A DNA stretch of 64,000 nucleotides from SG8-30 sp963695085 (GCA_963695085.1 CAVOFV010000003.1:372001-436000); one strand, 5' to 3'. Shown: positions 17,667 through 26,759, counted from the first letter of the stretch. Numbers and translations: made by a program. Notes: generated by a model not told the origin, from the sequence alone.

Positions 17667-19862
17667 ATGGTGACAGCACTGCAACGGTTCGCGGCGGAGC
17701 GGCATGCGGATTTCCAGCGCCTGGCGGCGGCGCGTCATCATGACCCGCACGCGCTGCTGGGCGCCCGCGAACTGGCCGGCCGGCGCGTGATCGTGTGCTG
17801 GCGGCCGGGCGCCATGCGCGCGACGCTGGAGGGCGACCGCGGGATGACTGTGCTGCCGGTGGCGGGCTGTTTCGGCTGGGAAGGCCCGCCGGATGCCGTA
17901 CCGTCGCCATATCGCGTGCGCTACGACTTCGCTTCCGGCGCCAGCGAACAGTCCGTCGATCCCTGGTGCTTTCCGCCGGGCCTGGCCGGGCCCGCGCTGG
18001 CGCGCTTCGGCCAGGGCGACGACGACGACGCCTGGCGCCTGCTGGGCGCGCACGTGGCCGAGACCGGCGGGGTGGCGGGCGTGCGCTTCGCCGTCTGGGC
18101 GCCGGATGCGGAGCGGGTCAGCGTGGTCGGCCCGTTCAACGACTGGGACGGCCGGCGCCACCCGTTGACCAGCCGGGGCGCGAGCGGCGTCTGGGAACTG
18201 TTCATCCCGGAGCTGCCGCCCGGCACGGTCTACAAGTTCGAGCTGCGCAACCGCGCGCAGGGCACGCTGCACCTGAGGTCCGACCCCTACGGCCGGCGTT
18301 TCGAGCACCGGCCGGCGACCGCGTCGCTGGTCGAGCCGCCGTCCGCGTTCGCCTGGTCCGACGGCGGCTGGCTGGCGGCGCGCGCCGCGTCCGGCTGGCT
18401 GCACGCGCCGATCTCCGTGTACGAGGTGCACCTGGGCTCGTGGCGGCGGGCCGAGGACGGCGGCTATCTCAACTACCGCGAGCTGGCGGGCCCGCTGGCC
18501 GAGCACGCCCGGCAACTCGGCTTTACGCACGTCGAGCTGTTGCCCGTGACCGAGCACCCGCTCGACGATTCCTGGGGTTACCAGGTGGGCGGTTACTTCG
18601 CGCCCACCTCGCGGCACGGTTCCCCCGACGATTTCCGCGCCTTCGTGGACCACCTGCACGGCGCCGGCCTGGGCGTGATCCTCGACTGGGTGCCGGGGCA
18701 TTTCCCGCGCGACGAGCACGTGCTCGCGCGCTTCGACGGCACGGCGCAATACGAGCACCCGGATCCGCGCCGCGGCGAGCAGCCCGACTGGGGCACGCTG
18801 GTCTTCGATTTCTCGCGCAACGAGGTGCGTTCCTTCCTGCGCGCCAGCGCCTCGTACTGGCTCGAGGAGTTCCACGTCGACGGGCTGCGCGTGGATGCGG
18901 TCGCCGCGATGCTGTACCTCGATTACAGCCGCAGCGAGGGCGACTGGCTGCCCAACGTGCACGGCGGACGCGAGAACCTGGACGCCGTGGACTTCCTGAG
19001 GCGATTCAACGCGCACGTGCACGGACGTTTCCCCGGCGCGGTGACGATCGCCGAGGAATCAACCGCCTGGCCGGGCGTCAGCCGGCCGCTGGAGGCGGGC
19101 GGGCTCGGCTTCAGCATGAAATGGAACATGGGCTGGATGCACGACACGCTGGACTACTTCAGCAAGGACCCGGTCTACCGCCGCCACCATCACGACCGGC
19201 TGACCTTCTCGATGATCTACGCCCACCACGAGAACTTCATGCTGCCGCTGTCGCACGACGAGGTGGTGCACGGCAAGGGTTCGCTGCTCGGCCGGATGCC
19301 CGGCGACGACTGGCAGCGCTTCGCCAACCTGCGCCTGCTGCTGGCGTGGCAGTGGACGGGACCCGGCAAGAAACTGCTGTTCATGGGCTGCGAATTCGGG
19401 CAGCCGCAGGAGTGGGACTTCCGGCACGAATTGCCGTGGGCGCTGCTGCAGGCGCCGCGCCACCGCGGCGTGGCGCGCCTCATCGCCGACCTCAACCGCC
19501 TGTACCGGCTGCGACCGGCCCTGCACCGCCACGACTTCGACCCGGCCGGCTTCCGCTGGCTCGATTGTCACGACCGCGACAGTTCGGTGCTGGCATTCAT
19601 GCGATTCGCGGGCGACGACTGCGTCGCGGTCGCGCTGAACTTCACGCCGGTGCCACGGCCCGGCTACCGGCTCGGCCTGCCACGCCCCGGCGCGTGGCGC
19701 GAGGTGCTGAACAGCGACTCGGGCCACTACGACGGCGGCAACCTCGGTAACCTCTCGACCGTGCAGGCCGAGCCGGTACCCGCCATGGGCCAGCAATGGT
19801 CCGCGGTCGTCACGCTGCCGCCGCTCGCGTGCGTCGTGTTCGTGCCTGCAGGCGGCGGCTGA
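17667..19862 (+). CDS. glgB: 1,4-alpha-glucan branching enzyme (GH13)
   Basis: A protein of 731 residues with two N-terminal carbohydrate-binding modules (about 1-100 and 120-225), a catalytic TIM barrel and a C-terminal beta domain. It introduces alpha-1,6 branches into glycogen. Catalytic residues are visible as D410 (DGLRVDAV), E463 (IAEEST) and D531 (LSHDEVVHGKGSL). The last is a GlgB hallmark. The full length is like E. coli GlgB. It stands alone on the plus strand between glgC and glgP, and its end is 15 bases from the glgP stop (convergent). Confidence 0.96.
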   Translation: MVTALQRFAAERHADFQRLAAARHHDPHALLGARELAGRRVIVCWRPGAMRATLEGDRGMTVLPVAGCFGWEGPPDAVPSPYRVRYDFASGASEQSVDPWCFPPGLAGPALARFGQGDDDDAWRLLGAHVAETGGVAGVRFAVWAPDAERVSVVGPFNDWDGRRHPLTSRGASGVWELFIPELPPGTVYKFELRNRAQGTLHLRSDPYGRRFEHRPATASLVEPPSAFAWSDGGWLAARAASGWLHAPISVYEVHLGSWRRAEDGGYLNYRELAGPLAEHARQLGFTHVELLPVTEHPLDDSWGYQVGGYFAPTSRHGSPDDFRAFVDHLHGAGLGVILDWVPGHFPRDEHVLARFDGTAQYEHPDPRRGEQPDWGTLVFDFSRNEVRSFLRASASYWLEEFHVDGLRVDAVAAMLYLDYSRSEGDWLPNVHGGRENLDAVDFLRRFNAHVHGRFPGAVTIAEESTAWPGVSRPLEAGGLGFSMKWNMGWMHDTLDYFSKDPVYRRHHHDRLTFSMIYAHHENFMLPLSHDEVVHGKGSLLGRMPGDDWQRFANLRLLLAWQWTGPGKKLLFMGCEFGQPQEWDFRHELPWALLQAPRHRGVARLIADLNRLYRLRPALHRHDFDPAGFRWLDCHDRDSSVLAFMRFAGDDCVAVALNFTPVPRPGYRLGLPRPGAWREVLNSDSGHYDGGNLGNLSTVQAEPVPAMGQQWSAVVTLPPLACVVFVPAGGG

Positions 19863-19877
19863 GCGCCGGCACCCGAC

Positions 19878-22487
19878 TCACAGCCAGCGCATCAGGCCCA
19901 TCTCGTAGGGTTGCACGAAGTGCCGGTGATGCGGCACGACCCGGATGCGCCCCGCCAGCTTGCCGCACCACGCAGGCACGATGTCGGCCACGTAGACCCA
20001 GCTGCCGTCCTCGAGGCGTTCGCCGGCGCAACTCAGCGGAATGAACGCGGTCTCGATGCCGCCGCGGATGCGCACGTCACGCGCGCCGGCGCGGAACGAG
20101 GACAGCGGCGGCGGCTGCCGCTCGCCGTCCGGCAGCTCGCGGCCCACCAGCAGCTCGACGCGCACCGCGGCCGGCTCGAGCGCGCCCAGCGTGGCGGCGA
20201 CCCGCAGCTTGAGCGGTGCACCATTGGCGACGCGCCGTGGTGGCCGCTCGAGCAGCCGCAGGCTGACGCCGGGCCAGGCCTCCGCCACGAGGCGCTTGAA
20301 CTGCGCGACATCGCGCGCGCCTTCATGGCCGTTCGCGGCCCGCGCCAGCGCCGCCCGCGCGGCCGGCGCGTACAGGCACTGGGCGTAATCGGTGACCACG
20401 CGGCCCATGCCGAAGGACGGGATGGTGGTCGCCATCGAGCGCTTCATGCGTGCCGCCCAGCGCCGCTGCAGCCCGTCGCCGTCGCGCTCGTAGTACATCG
20501 GCACCACTTCGTCCTGCAGCAATTCGTACATCGAGCGCGCGTCCTCGTCGTCGCGGCGCGCGTCATCATGGAACCCCGAGGGCGCGATGCCCCAGCCGTT
20601 GTCGCCGTCGAAGCCCTCGGCCCACCAGCCGTCCAGCACCGACAGGTTGAGCGTGCCGTTGATGGCGGCCTTGATACCCGAGGTGCCGCTCGCCTCCAGC
20701 GGCGACACGGGCGTGTTCAGCCACACGTCCGCCCCCGCCACCATGACCCGCGCCAGGCCCATGTCGTAGTCCTCGACGAACACCACGTGACCCGTCAGGT
20801 CGCGTGATGCAGCCGCCTCGCACACGTCGCGGATCAGCTGCTGGCCGGGCGCGTCGGCCGGATGGGACTTGCCGGCGAACACGAACACCACCGGCCGCTC
20901 GCGGTTGCAGGCGATCTCGGTCAGCCACTCGCGGTCGCGCAGCAGCAGCGCGGCGCGCTTGTAGGTCGCGAAACGCCGCGCGAACCCGACCACCAGCGGC
21001 GACGGCTCGTCGGGATCCAGCCAGCGCACCATGCGCGCGAAGTGGATGTCGCTCAGCCCGCTGCGCCGGCACTGCCGCAGCAGGCGGGCCCGCACCGCCC
21101 GCAGCAGCACCGTCTTGACCGCCCGCTTCGCCGCCAGGTAGTCGCCGTCCGGGATGTGCTGCACCGCCGCCCAGAATTCCGGGTCGCCCAGGCGCTCGCG
21201 CCACGACCCGTCGAGCGTGCGGTCGAACAGTTCCTGCCAGTACTGGAACAGGAAGGTCGGCACGTGCACGCCGTTGGTGACGTAGCCGATGGGACTGTCC
21301 GCGACCGGCAGCTCGGGCCAGTTGTCGGCACAGATCTGCGCCGAGACCTGCCCGTGCAGGCGGCTGACGCCGTTCTGGTGGCGCGTGCCGGCGATCGCGA
21401 GCCGGGTCATGTTGAAGTGGCCGTTGGAGCCGTTGCCGAGCCCGAGGAAGCGTTCCGCCGGCACGCCGAGGCGCCGCACGCCGTCCTGCAGGTAGTGCAG
21501 CACCAGTTCCTGGTCGAAGACATCATGACCGGCCGCGACCGGCGTGTGGGTGGTGAACACGCAGCGCGCCGCGACCGCCTCGAGCGCCGCGTCGAAGTCC
21601 AGGCCCTGCTCCACCAGTTCCGCGGTGAGCTCGACGCACAGGAAGGCCGCGTGGCCTTCGTTGAGGTGATACACGGCCGGCTCGATGCCGAGCGCCTTGA
21701 GCGCGCGCCGGCCGCCGACACCGAGCAGCAGTTCCTGCTGGATCCGCAGGTGGTGGTCGCCCGCGTACAGCGCATGCGTGATCTCGCGGTCCGCCTCGGC
21801 GTTGCCGTCGACGTCGGAGTCGAGCAGGTAGACGGACACCAGGCCCACCTGCGCGCGCCACACCCGCGCCAGCACCGTGCGGTCGGCGACCGGCACGCCT
21901 ACCACGAGCGCCTCGCCCGCCGCGTTGCGCACCGGCTCGACCGGCAGGTCGTCGCGGTCGATGTCGCGGTTGACCGCGTGCTGCGCGCCCTCCGCGTCGA
22001 TCAGCTGCGTGAAATAGCCGCGGCGATACAGCAGTCCCACGGCGACGAACGGCAGGCCCGCGTCGCTCGCCGCCTTGCAATGGTCGCCCGCCAGCACGCC
22101 GAGGCCGCCCGAGTACATCGGCAGGCTCTCGTGGAAGCCGAACTCGGCGCAGAAATAAGCGACCGGACCGGCGTCTTCCGCGCCCTCGAGGCGCAGGCCC
22201 GCATGCGCCCCGGCCAGGTACTGGTCGAGTCCCGCCAGCACCGCCCGGTAATCCGCCAGCCAGCCGGCGTCCTGCGCGGCCCGGTCCAGCCGCGCCTGGG
22301 CGACGCAGCGCAGCAGCAGCTTGGGATTGCTGCGCACCGCCAGCCACAGCTCCGGGTCGAGCGAGGAAAACAGCGCCCGGGTCGGCCGGTGCCAGGTGAA
22401 CCTGAGGTTTGCTGCCAGTTCGTGGAGCCGTTCCAGCGCGGGCGGTACCTGTGGGTTGATCTCGATCTGAAGCGTTTCGCCTGTCAT
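19878..22487 (-). CDS. glgP: Alpha-glucan phosphorylase, thermophile-like family
   Basis: A protein of 869 residues. It releases glucose-1-phosphate from alpha-glucans with pyridoxal phosphate. The N-terminal roughly 110 residues match the extra domain found in the shorter, non-E. coli type of phosphorylase, and FCAEFGFHESLPMYSGGLGVLAGDH is its signature. The SGTSGIKAAINGTLNLS segment holds the PLP lysine region. The ATG at 22487 is preferred to an in-frame start at 22541 because the conserved ALERLHELAANLRFTWHRP follows directly. Together with glgA, glgB, glgC and malQ it completes synthesis and breakdown of glycogen. Confidence 0.94.
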   Translation of the reverse strand: MTGETLQIEINPQVPPALERLHELAANLRFTWHRPTRALFSSLDPELWLAVRSNPKLLLRCVAQARLDRAAQDAGWLADYRAVLAGLDQYLAGAHAGLRLEGAEDAGPVAYFCAEFGFHESLPMYSGGLGVLAGDHCKAASDAGLPFVAVGLLYRRGYFTQLIDAEGAQHAVNRDIDRDDLPVEPVRNAAGEALVVGVPVADRTVLARVWRAQVGLVSVYLLDSDVDGNAEADREITHALYAGDHHLRIQQELLLGVGGRRALKALGIEPAVYHLNEGHAAFLCVELTAELVEQGLDFDAALEAVAARCVFTTHTPVAAGHDVFDQELVLHYLQDGVRRLGVPAERFLGLGNGSNGHFNMTRLAIAGTRHQNGVSRLHGQVSAQICADNWPELPVADSPIGYVTNGVHVPTFLFQYWQELFDRTLDGSWRERLGDPEFWAAVQHIPDGDYLAAKRAVKTVLLRAVRARLLRQCRRSGLSDIHFARMVRWLDPDEPSPLVVGFARRFATYKRAALLLRDREWLTEIACNRERPVVFVFAGKSHPADAPGQQLIRDVCEAAASRDLTGHVVFVEDYDMGLARVMVAGADVWLNTPVSPLEASGTSGIKAAINGTLNLSVLDGWWAEGFDGDNGWGIAPSGFHDDARRDDEDARSMYELLQDEVVPMYYERDGDGLQRRWAARMKRSMATTIPSFGMGRVVTDYAQCLYAPAARAALARAANGHEGARDVAQFKRLVAEAWPGVSLRLLERPPRRVANGAPLKLRVAATLGALEPAAVRVELLVGRELPDGERQPPPLSSFRAGARDVRIRGGIETAFIPLSCAGERLEDGSWVYVADIVPAWCGKLAGRIRVVPHHRHFVQPYEMGLMRWL

Positions 22488-22598
22488 GCAGCGTCGCGGC
22501 TCTCGCAGGTGCCGGGGATTCGGCGGCGCGGAGTCTAACATCGGCCCGGTGACCGGCCGCGTACCCGGTTCTCGCCTGAATATCAGCTATTCCAGGAC

Positions 22599-22626
22599 TT
22601 GACTATTACTAACTTAGTACTATGAT
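22599..22626 (+). promoter_or_regulatory. Promoter with embedded palindromic operator upstream of padR
   Basis: TTGACT (22599-22604) and TATGAT (22621-22626) are spaced 16 bases apart, a good sigma-70 promoter in otherwise GC-rich DNA. The spacer contains the perfect 13-base palindrome TACTAACTTAGTA (22607-22619), so a bound dimer would block RNA polymerase. This is the classic arrangement for autorepression by the PadR-family protein encoded next. A Shine-Dalgarno sequence AAGGA lies at 22642-22646. Confidence 0.7.
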
Positions 22627-22653
22627 CTATCTCATATTGCTAAGGACTTCCCT

Positions 22654-23067
22654 ATGGAAGCCATGAGAAACAAGGTGGGCACGCAGGCGGACGACGGTCC
22701 CGCCAGCGAGTTACTGTCGCGCAAATTCCAGAAGGAACTGAATTCCGGACTGGTCGCGCTGGTGCTGCTGGCGCTGCTCGAGCGGGCCGGGGAAGACCTG
22801 TACGGCTACCAGATCGCGAAGCGCCTGCAACGCGAGGGCGGCGCGGGCGGCCTGGTCAAGCAGGGCGCGCTCTATCCTGTGCTGCGCACCTTGTCGGGCG
22901 CCGGCCTGCTGGCCAGCCGCGTGGTTCCCTCCTATGCGGGACCGCCGCGGCGCTACTACCGGATCACCGACGCGGGACGCGCAACGCTCGCCGACTGGTG
23001 CGCCATCTGGCGCTCGACCCGCGATTTCGTCGATGATTTCACCGATTCCAGGGGAGGCACGTCATGA
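22654..23067 (+). CDS. PadR-family transcriptional regulator
   Basis: A protein of 137 residues with the PadR winged helix: LVALVLLALLERAGEDLYGYQIAKRL, then GALYPVLRTLSGAGLL and RRYYRITDAGR. Family members repress genes for membrane or detoxification proteins in response to small molecules or envelope stress. It has a short extra N terminus (about 24 residues) and a reduced C-terminal helix, as in the small PadR type. Its stop overlaps the start of the next gene (ATGA), and the palindrome in its own promoter suggests autoregulation of the whole operon. Confidence 0.92.
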   Translation: MEAMRNKVGTQADDGPASELLSRKFQKELNSGLVALVLLALLERAGEDLYGYQIAKRLQREGGAGGLVKQGALYPVLRTLSGAGLLASRVVPSYAGPPRRYYRITDAGRATLADWCAIWRSTRDFVDDFTDSRGGTS

Positions 23068-23969
23068 ACACCGGGGCCGCACCACGCTCCATCGAACAGT
23101 ACCTCTCGGCCTTGCGCGAAGCGCTGGCCGGCGAGGACCCGTCGCTCGTGCAGGACGCCCTGTACGACTCGGAGGAATACCTGCGCGCGGAACTCGCCGC
23201 AAACCCGGGCAAGTCGGAGGCCGACGTGCTGGAGCTGATCGCGAGCACCTACGGCGCGCCCGACGAGGTCGCCGAAGCCTACCGCACCACCGAGCAGCAG
23301 GTCCGCACGGCGCTGGCGCCGCCGAAGCCCAGGATTCATCGCACGGCGCTCGGCCGGTTCTTCGGCGTGTACGGCGACTCGCGCTCGTGGACCGCGCTGT
23401 TCTACATGCTGCTGGCGCTGGTCACCGGCATCGTCTACTTCACCATCACCGTGACCGGGCTGTCCATGTCGCTGGGCCTGGCCGTGCTGATCATCGGCAT
23501 CCCGTTCTTCCTGCTGTTCATCGGCTTTACGCGCGTGCTGGCGCTGGCCGAGGGACGCCTGGTCGAGGGACTGCTGGGCCAGCGCATGCCGCGCCGCCCG
23601 CCCTACCCGCAGAAGGGCAAGCCGATCGGCACGCGCATCAAGGACATGCTGCTGGACCGGCGCACCTGGACGACCATGCTGTACTTCCTGCTGATGCTGC
23701 CGCTCGGCATCGTCTACTTCACGGTGGCGGTCACCGGGGTCTGCGTCAGCCTCGCGGTGATCGTGGCGCCGCTGGCGAGCCTGCTGTTTGACGGTGGGAT
23801 GATCCACATCGACGACTTGTCCTATGGACCCGAACCGTTCGTCGCGCTGCTGTTGATACCGCTGGGCGTACTGGTGCTGACGGCCGTGCTGCACCTGGTG
23901 CGTGGCATCGGCAGCCTGCACGGCATGCTGGCCAAGCACCTGCTGGTCGCGCAGTCCGGCACCGATTGA
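23064..23969 (+). CDS. Membrane protein with DUF1700-like head and sensor-type transmembrane domain
   Basis: A protein of 301 residues. The first 90 residues are a cytoplasmic helical head (IEQYLSALREALAGEDPSLV, then DALYDSEEYLRAEL) like DUF1700, a partner family of PadR regulators. After it come two repeats of a membrane module: SWTALFYMLLALVTGIVYFTITVTG (about 110-135) and TWTTMLYFLLMLPLGIVYFTVAVTG (about 210-235), each followed by more helices. The internal duplication is obvious. It probably senses or modifies envelope state together with PadR. Biochemical role unknown. Confidence 0.8.
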   Translation: MNTGAAPRSIEQYLSALREALAGEDPSLVQDALYDSEEYLRAELAANPGKSEADVLELIASTYGAPDEVAEAYRTTEQQVRTALAPPKPRIHRTALGRFFGVYGDSRSWTALFYMLLALVTGIVYFTITVTGLSMSLGLAVLIIGIPFFLLFIGFTRVLALAEGRLVEGLLGQRMPRRPPYPQKGKPIGTRIKDMLLDRRTWTTMLYFLLMLPLGIVYFTVAVTGVCVSLAVIVAPLASLLFDGGMIHIDDLSYGPEPFVALLLIPLGVLVLTAVLHLVRGIGSLHGMLAKHLLVAQSGTD

Positions 23970-24553
23970 GCGCGCTTTTCACAGCGGCGGCGATCGCGCT
24001 GGCGTGGCTGGGCCCGCCCGGCGCGGCGTCGCCCGCCGCCACCAGCGCCGACGGCCCGGCCTGCCTGGCCGACGGCAGCGGCTTCCTGGCGGCGCGGCTG
24101 CGCGGCGGCATCGATGCCGACCTGGACTGGCGCGGCGCCGCCCTGGAATGCACGGGCATGGCCCGCCCGGACGGACGCGGCCTGCGGCTGCGCTTTGCCG
24201 GCACGCTGCCGGACGGCCGGCGCCTCGCCATCCTGTTCGCGCCGCCCGAACTGGCCGAGGGCCAGGACGGCCGCGCCGTGCCGGTCAACGTGACGGTGCT
24301 GGACGAAACGCAGGGCACCATCTTCGGCACGCGCGGTGAGCAGCGCTGCACGCTGGACGACGTGAAGCAGCGCCGCCTCGACAGCGACGATCCCGGCGAG
24401 CGGCTGTGGGCCGTGGATGGCCGCGGCTTCTGCACCGAGCCCGCGCGCGCCCTGGACGGCAACGGTGCGCTGCTGCTGACCCGCTTCGATTTCCGCGGCA
24501 GCGTCACGTGGCGCGACGACGAGGCGCCGCCCGGTGATACTGTGAGCCCATGA
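23966..24553 (+). CDS. Secreted hypothetical protein
   Basis: A protein of 195 residues with a short signal peptide (cleavage near ALAWLGPPGAASPA) and no recognised domain. The mature part has paired cysteines (about residues 33 and 62, then 127 and 156) that could form disulfides in the periplasm. The start is a TTG at 23966 that overlaps the preceding stop as TTGA, and the end overlaps the DUF192 gene. Its position suggests it is part of the PadR-controlled operon. Function not recognised. Confidence 0.68.
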   Translation: MSALFTAAAIALAWLGPPGAASPAATSADGPACLADGSGFLAARLRGGIDADLDWRGAALECTGMARPDGRGLRLRFAGTLPDGRRLAILFAPPELAEGQDGRAVPVNVTVLDETQGTIFGTRGEQRCTLDDVKQRRLDSDDPGERLWAVDGRGFCTEPARALDGNGALLLTRFDFRGSVTWRDDEAPPGDTVSP

Positions 24554-25056
24554 AGCGCCTGCGCCGCCCGCCCGCCCGTTTCTGCGCTGCGATCGCATTG
24601 GTCGCCGTGGCGGGACTGGCCTGCGCCGGCAGCAGTCCGAGCGCCGAGCAGCGATTCCAGGCCTACCCGCAGGCCGACGTGGTGATCGAGAGCGGCAGCG
24701 GCGCACACACATTCCGCGCCTGGGTCGCCGACACGCCGGAGCGACGCATGCAGGGGCTGATGTTCGTGGAACGGCTGGAGGCCGACCGCGGCATGCTGTT
24801 CCTGTTCGACCTGCCGCAATTCGCGGCCTTCTGGATGAAGAACACGCCGGTCTCGCTGGACATGCTGTTCATCGGCCCGGATGGCCGCATCACCAACATC
24901 GGTGAGCGCACGCAGCCGTTGTCCGAGGCGCACGTCGCCGCCGTGCGGCCCGTGGTCGCCGTGTTGGAAGTCGCTGCCGGCACGGCCGCCAGGCTGGGGA
25001 TCCGCCCGGGCGACCGCGTGCTGCATCCAGCCTACCGCGAGCCGCCCCCCCGGTAG
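24550..25056 (+). CDS. DUF192 family exported protein
   Basis: A protein of 168 residues with a signal peptide ending near ALVAVAGLACAGSS; the cysteine in LACAG could be a lipobox. The rest is a complete DUF192 domain: FRAWVADTPERRMQGLMFVE, GMLFLFDLPQFAAFWMKNTPVSLDMLFI and the C-terminal VLEVAAGTAARLGIRPGD. The biochemical function of DUF192 is not established. It overlaps the previous gene by four bases and closes the operon. Confidence 0.9.
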   Translation: MKRLRRPPARFCAAIALVAVAGLACAGSSPSAEQRFQAYPQADVVIESGSGAHTFRAWVADTPERRMQGLMFVERLEADRGMLFLFDLPQFAAFWMKNTPVSLDMLFIGPDGRITNIGERTQPLSEAHVAAVRPVVAVLEVAAGTAARLGIRPGDRVLHPAYREPPPR

Positions 25057-25184
25057 TGCTGCGGCGTTTTACTATGGCGGGTCCGGCCGCTTCGGCTATC
25101 ATTTCGCGAACGGGAAGGTCCCGCAGGGTCCGGGCGCAAGCACCAAGAGGCGGCGCGCGGCGCGTTCGCATACAGGAGAATTCT

Positions 25185-26267
25185 ATGAACAAGGCGATTG
25201 CCCTGGGCATCGCGGCCGCACTCGGGCTCTCCAGCCTGGCGGCATCTGCCGGCGACATGGCCGGCATGAAGTACTTCGTCCTGCCCAAGGTCGAAGGCGT
25301 GTGGGTGGACCGCGACCGCGGGGTCGACGACGCCCTGCAATACGGCCTTGGCTTCGGCATCGGCCTCAACGAGAAGTGGAACCTCGAGTTCAACGCGTTT
25401 CGCGCCGACCACGACGGTCCCGGCTCGAATGGCGACCTGGAAGTCACCGGCCTGACGGTGAGCGGCCTGCGGCTCTTCTACCCCGAATCCAAGGTCTCGC
25501 CGTTCCTGTCGCTCGGTCTCGGCCTGCTGTCCAAGGACATCGGTTCCAGCACGGACAACGACATCGCCATCGAGGCCGGCGTCGGCCTGCTGGTGGACAT
25601 GTACGAGAGGGCCGACGGCTCGCGCAAGGTGCAGTTCCGCCCGGAAATCCGCACGCGCGCCGACATGGGCTTTTCGGGCACGCGCAACAGGCAGCTCAGC
25701 GACTTCATCGCCGGCGTCGGCTTCAACTTCGCGTTCGGCCCGGCCCGCGCGGCGCCGCCGCCGCCCCCGCCGCCGCCGCCTCCGCCGCCCCCGGCTGCTG
25801 AACCGCCGCCGCCGCCGCCAGCGCCGGTTGATACCGACGGCGATGGGGTCATGGATCCCAACGACCGCTGCCCCAACACGCCGAAGGGCACCCGGGTCGA
25901 TGAAATCGGCTGCTTCATGGGGATCAGCCTGAAGCTCAACTTCGGCTACGACTCCGCCGCCCTGACCGCTGAAGACCAGGCGGAGCTCGATGCGACGCTG
26001 GGCGCCATGAAGACCCGCCCGGCCGACATCGTCTCCGACTTCGCCTTCGAGGTGGCCGGACACACCGACAGCCGCGGCAGCGACGCGTATAACCAGAAGC
26101 TCTCCGAGCGGCGTGCCAAGGCCGCGCGCGACTACCTGATCGCTGGCGGCATCCGCGCCGATCAGCTGACCGCGAAGGGTTACGGCGAGTCCATGCCGGT
26201 GGCCGACAACGCCACCGACGCCGGCCGCGCCGAGAACCGCCGCGTAGAGATCAACGCCAAGCGTTGA
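25185..26267 (+). CDS. OmpA-family outer-membrane protein
   Basis: A protein of 360 residues: signal peptide (MNKAIALGIAAALGLSSLAASA), an N-terminal beta-barrel domain (about 22-190), a run of proline-rich linker (about 195-220), a calcium-binding thrombospondin-type motif DTDGDGVMDPNDRCPNTP, and a C-terminal OmpA peptidoglycan-binding domain with AGHTDSRGSDAYNQKLSERRA. It probably anchors the outer membrane to the cell wall. The ATG at 25185 has the Shine-Dalgarno AGGAGA ten bases upstream; the longer open frame upstream is a shadow. A strong terminator follows. Barrel substrate or pore role unknown. Confidence 0.93.
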   Translation: MNKAIALGIAAALGLSSLAASAGDMAGMKYFVLPKVEGVWVDRDRGVDDALQYGLGFGIGLNEKWNLEFNAFRADHDGPGSNGDLEVTGLTVSGLRLFYPESKVSPFLSLGLGLLSKDIGSSTDNDIAIEAGVGLLVDMYERADGSRKVQFRPEIRTRADMGFSGTRNRQLSDFIAGVGFNFAFGPARAAPPPPPPPPPPPPPAAEPPPPPPAPVDTDGDGVMDPNDRCPNTPKGTRVDEIGCFMGISLKLNFGYDSAALTAEDQAELDATLGAMKTRPADIVSDFAFEVAGHTDSRGSDAYNQKLSERRAKAARDYLIAGGIRADQLTAKGYGESMPVADNATDAGRAENRRVEINAKR

Positions 26268-26286
26268 TTCGCCGCAGCTTCGGCCA

Positions 26287-26323
26287 AGGGCCTGGCGCCG
26301 CAAGGTGCCAGGCCCTTTCTCTT
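26287..26323 (+). terminator. Rho-independent terminator after the OmpA gene
   Basis: A 13-pair stem AGGGCCTGGCGCC (26287-26299) and GGTGCCAGGCCCT (26304-26316), with one G-U pair, closed by a GCAA tetraloop and followed by TTCTCTTT. It sits 20 bases after the OmpA stop. Confidence 0.85.
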
Positions 26324-26759
26324 TCCGGAGGGGTCGGATCCCACCTGCCCACCGACGATCGCACCGCGGCCTCCAAAGGTTTTCGCACCGCAATACAGTG
26401 ACTTACGTGCGTTATGTTGCTTAAACGCAACGTTTTCTGTGTGGTGCGTGCGCAACGACCAGCAAGTAGCAATCCAATCCTGCGACCCTGCGCAACGGGC
26501 TTTCCGCTATTTTCTTAATGAAACGAAGGGAGGATCGGGCCAAGCTGAGTGCGTGGGTGAATTGTTGCTTTTTTGTCAACTTAAGTTGGTTTCGGGCTCA
26601 AATACCGCTATAGTCGCTGCCACACCTTTGGTGCACGTGTCTTCGAGGGTTGCGCAGGCAATGCCAGGAAGACGGCGGCACCCGACCAAAGGGTGTGCAG
26701 CGTGGGCCTTGGTCGGGCATCCGCTGCCACAACATCGCAACCTCTCTAAGGAGGACTCA
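26324..26759 (+). promoter_or_regulatory. Leader and promoter region of the first TonB-dependent receptor
   Basis: A 436-base non-coding stretch that is AT-richer than its surroundings. It contains a perfect 12-base palindrome CAACTTAAGTTG (26577-26588), and a possible promoter TTGGTT (26586-26591) with TATAGT (26609-26614) at 17-base spacing. Further down, CCCGACCAA (26681-26689) pairs with TTGGTCGGG (26709-26717) to form a nine-pair leader stem. The 15-mer GGGCCTTGGTCGGGC (26704-26718) recurs upstream of the second receptor. A good AAGGAGG lies just before the start. The open frame through this region is not a real gene. Confidence 0.5.

Noticed and set aside
20862..22538. A 558-codon frame antisense to glgP
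   Set aside because: No recognisable domain; it mirrors the phosphorylase gene.
25739..25830. Possible repeat array
   Set aside because: It is the GC-rich code for the proline-rich linker of the OmpA protein, not a tandem repeat element.
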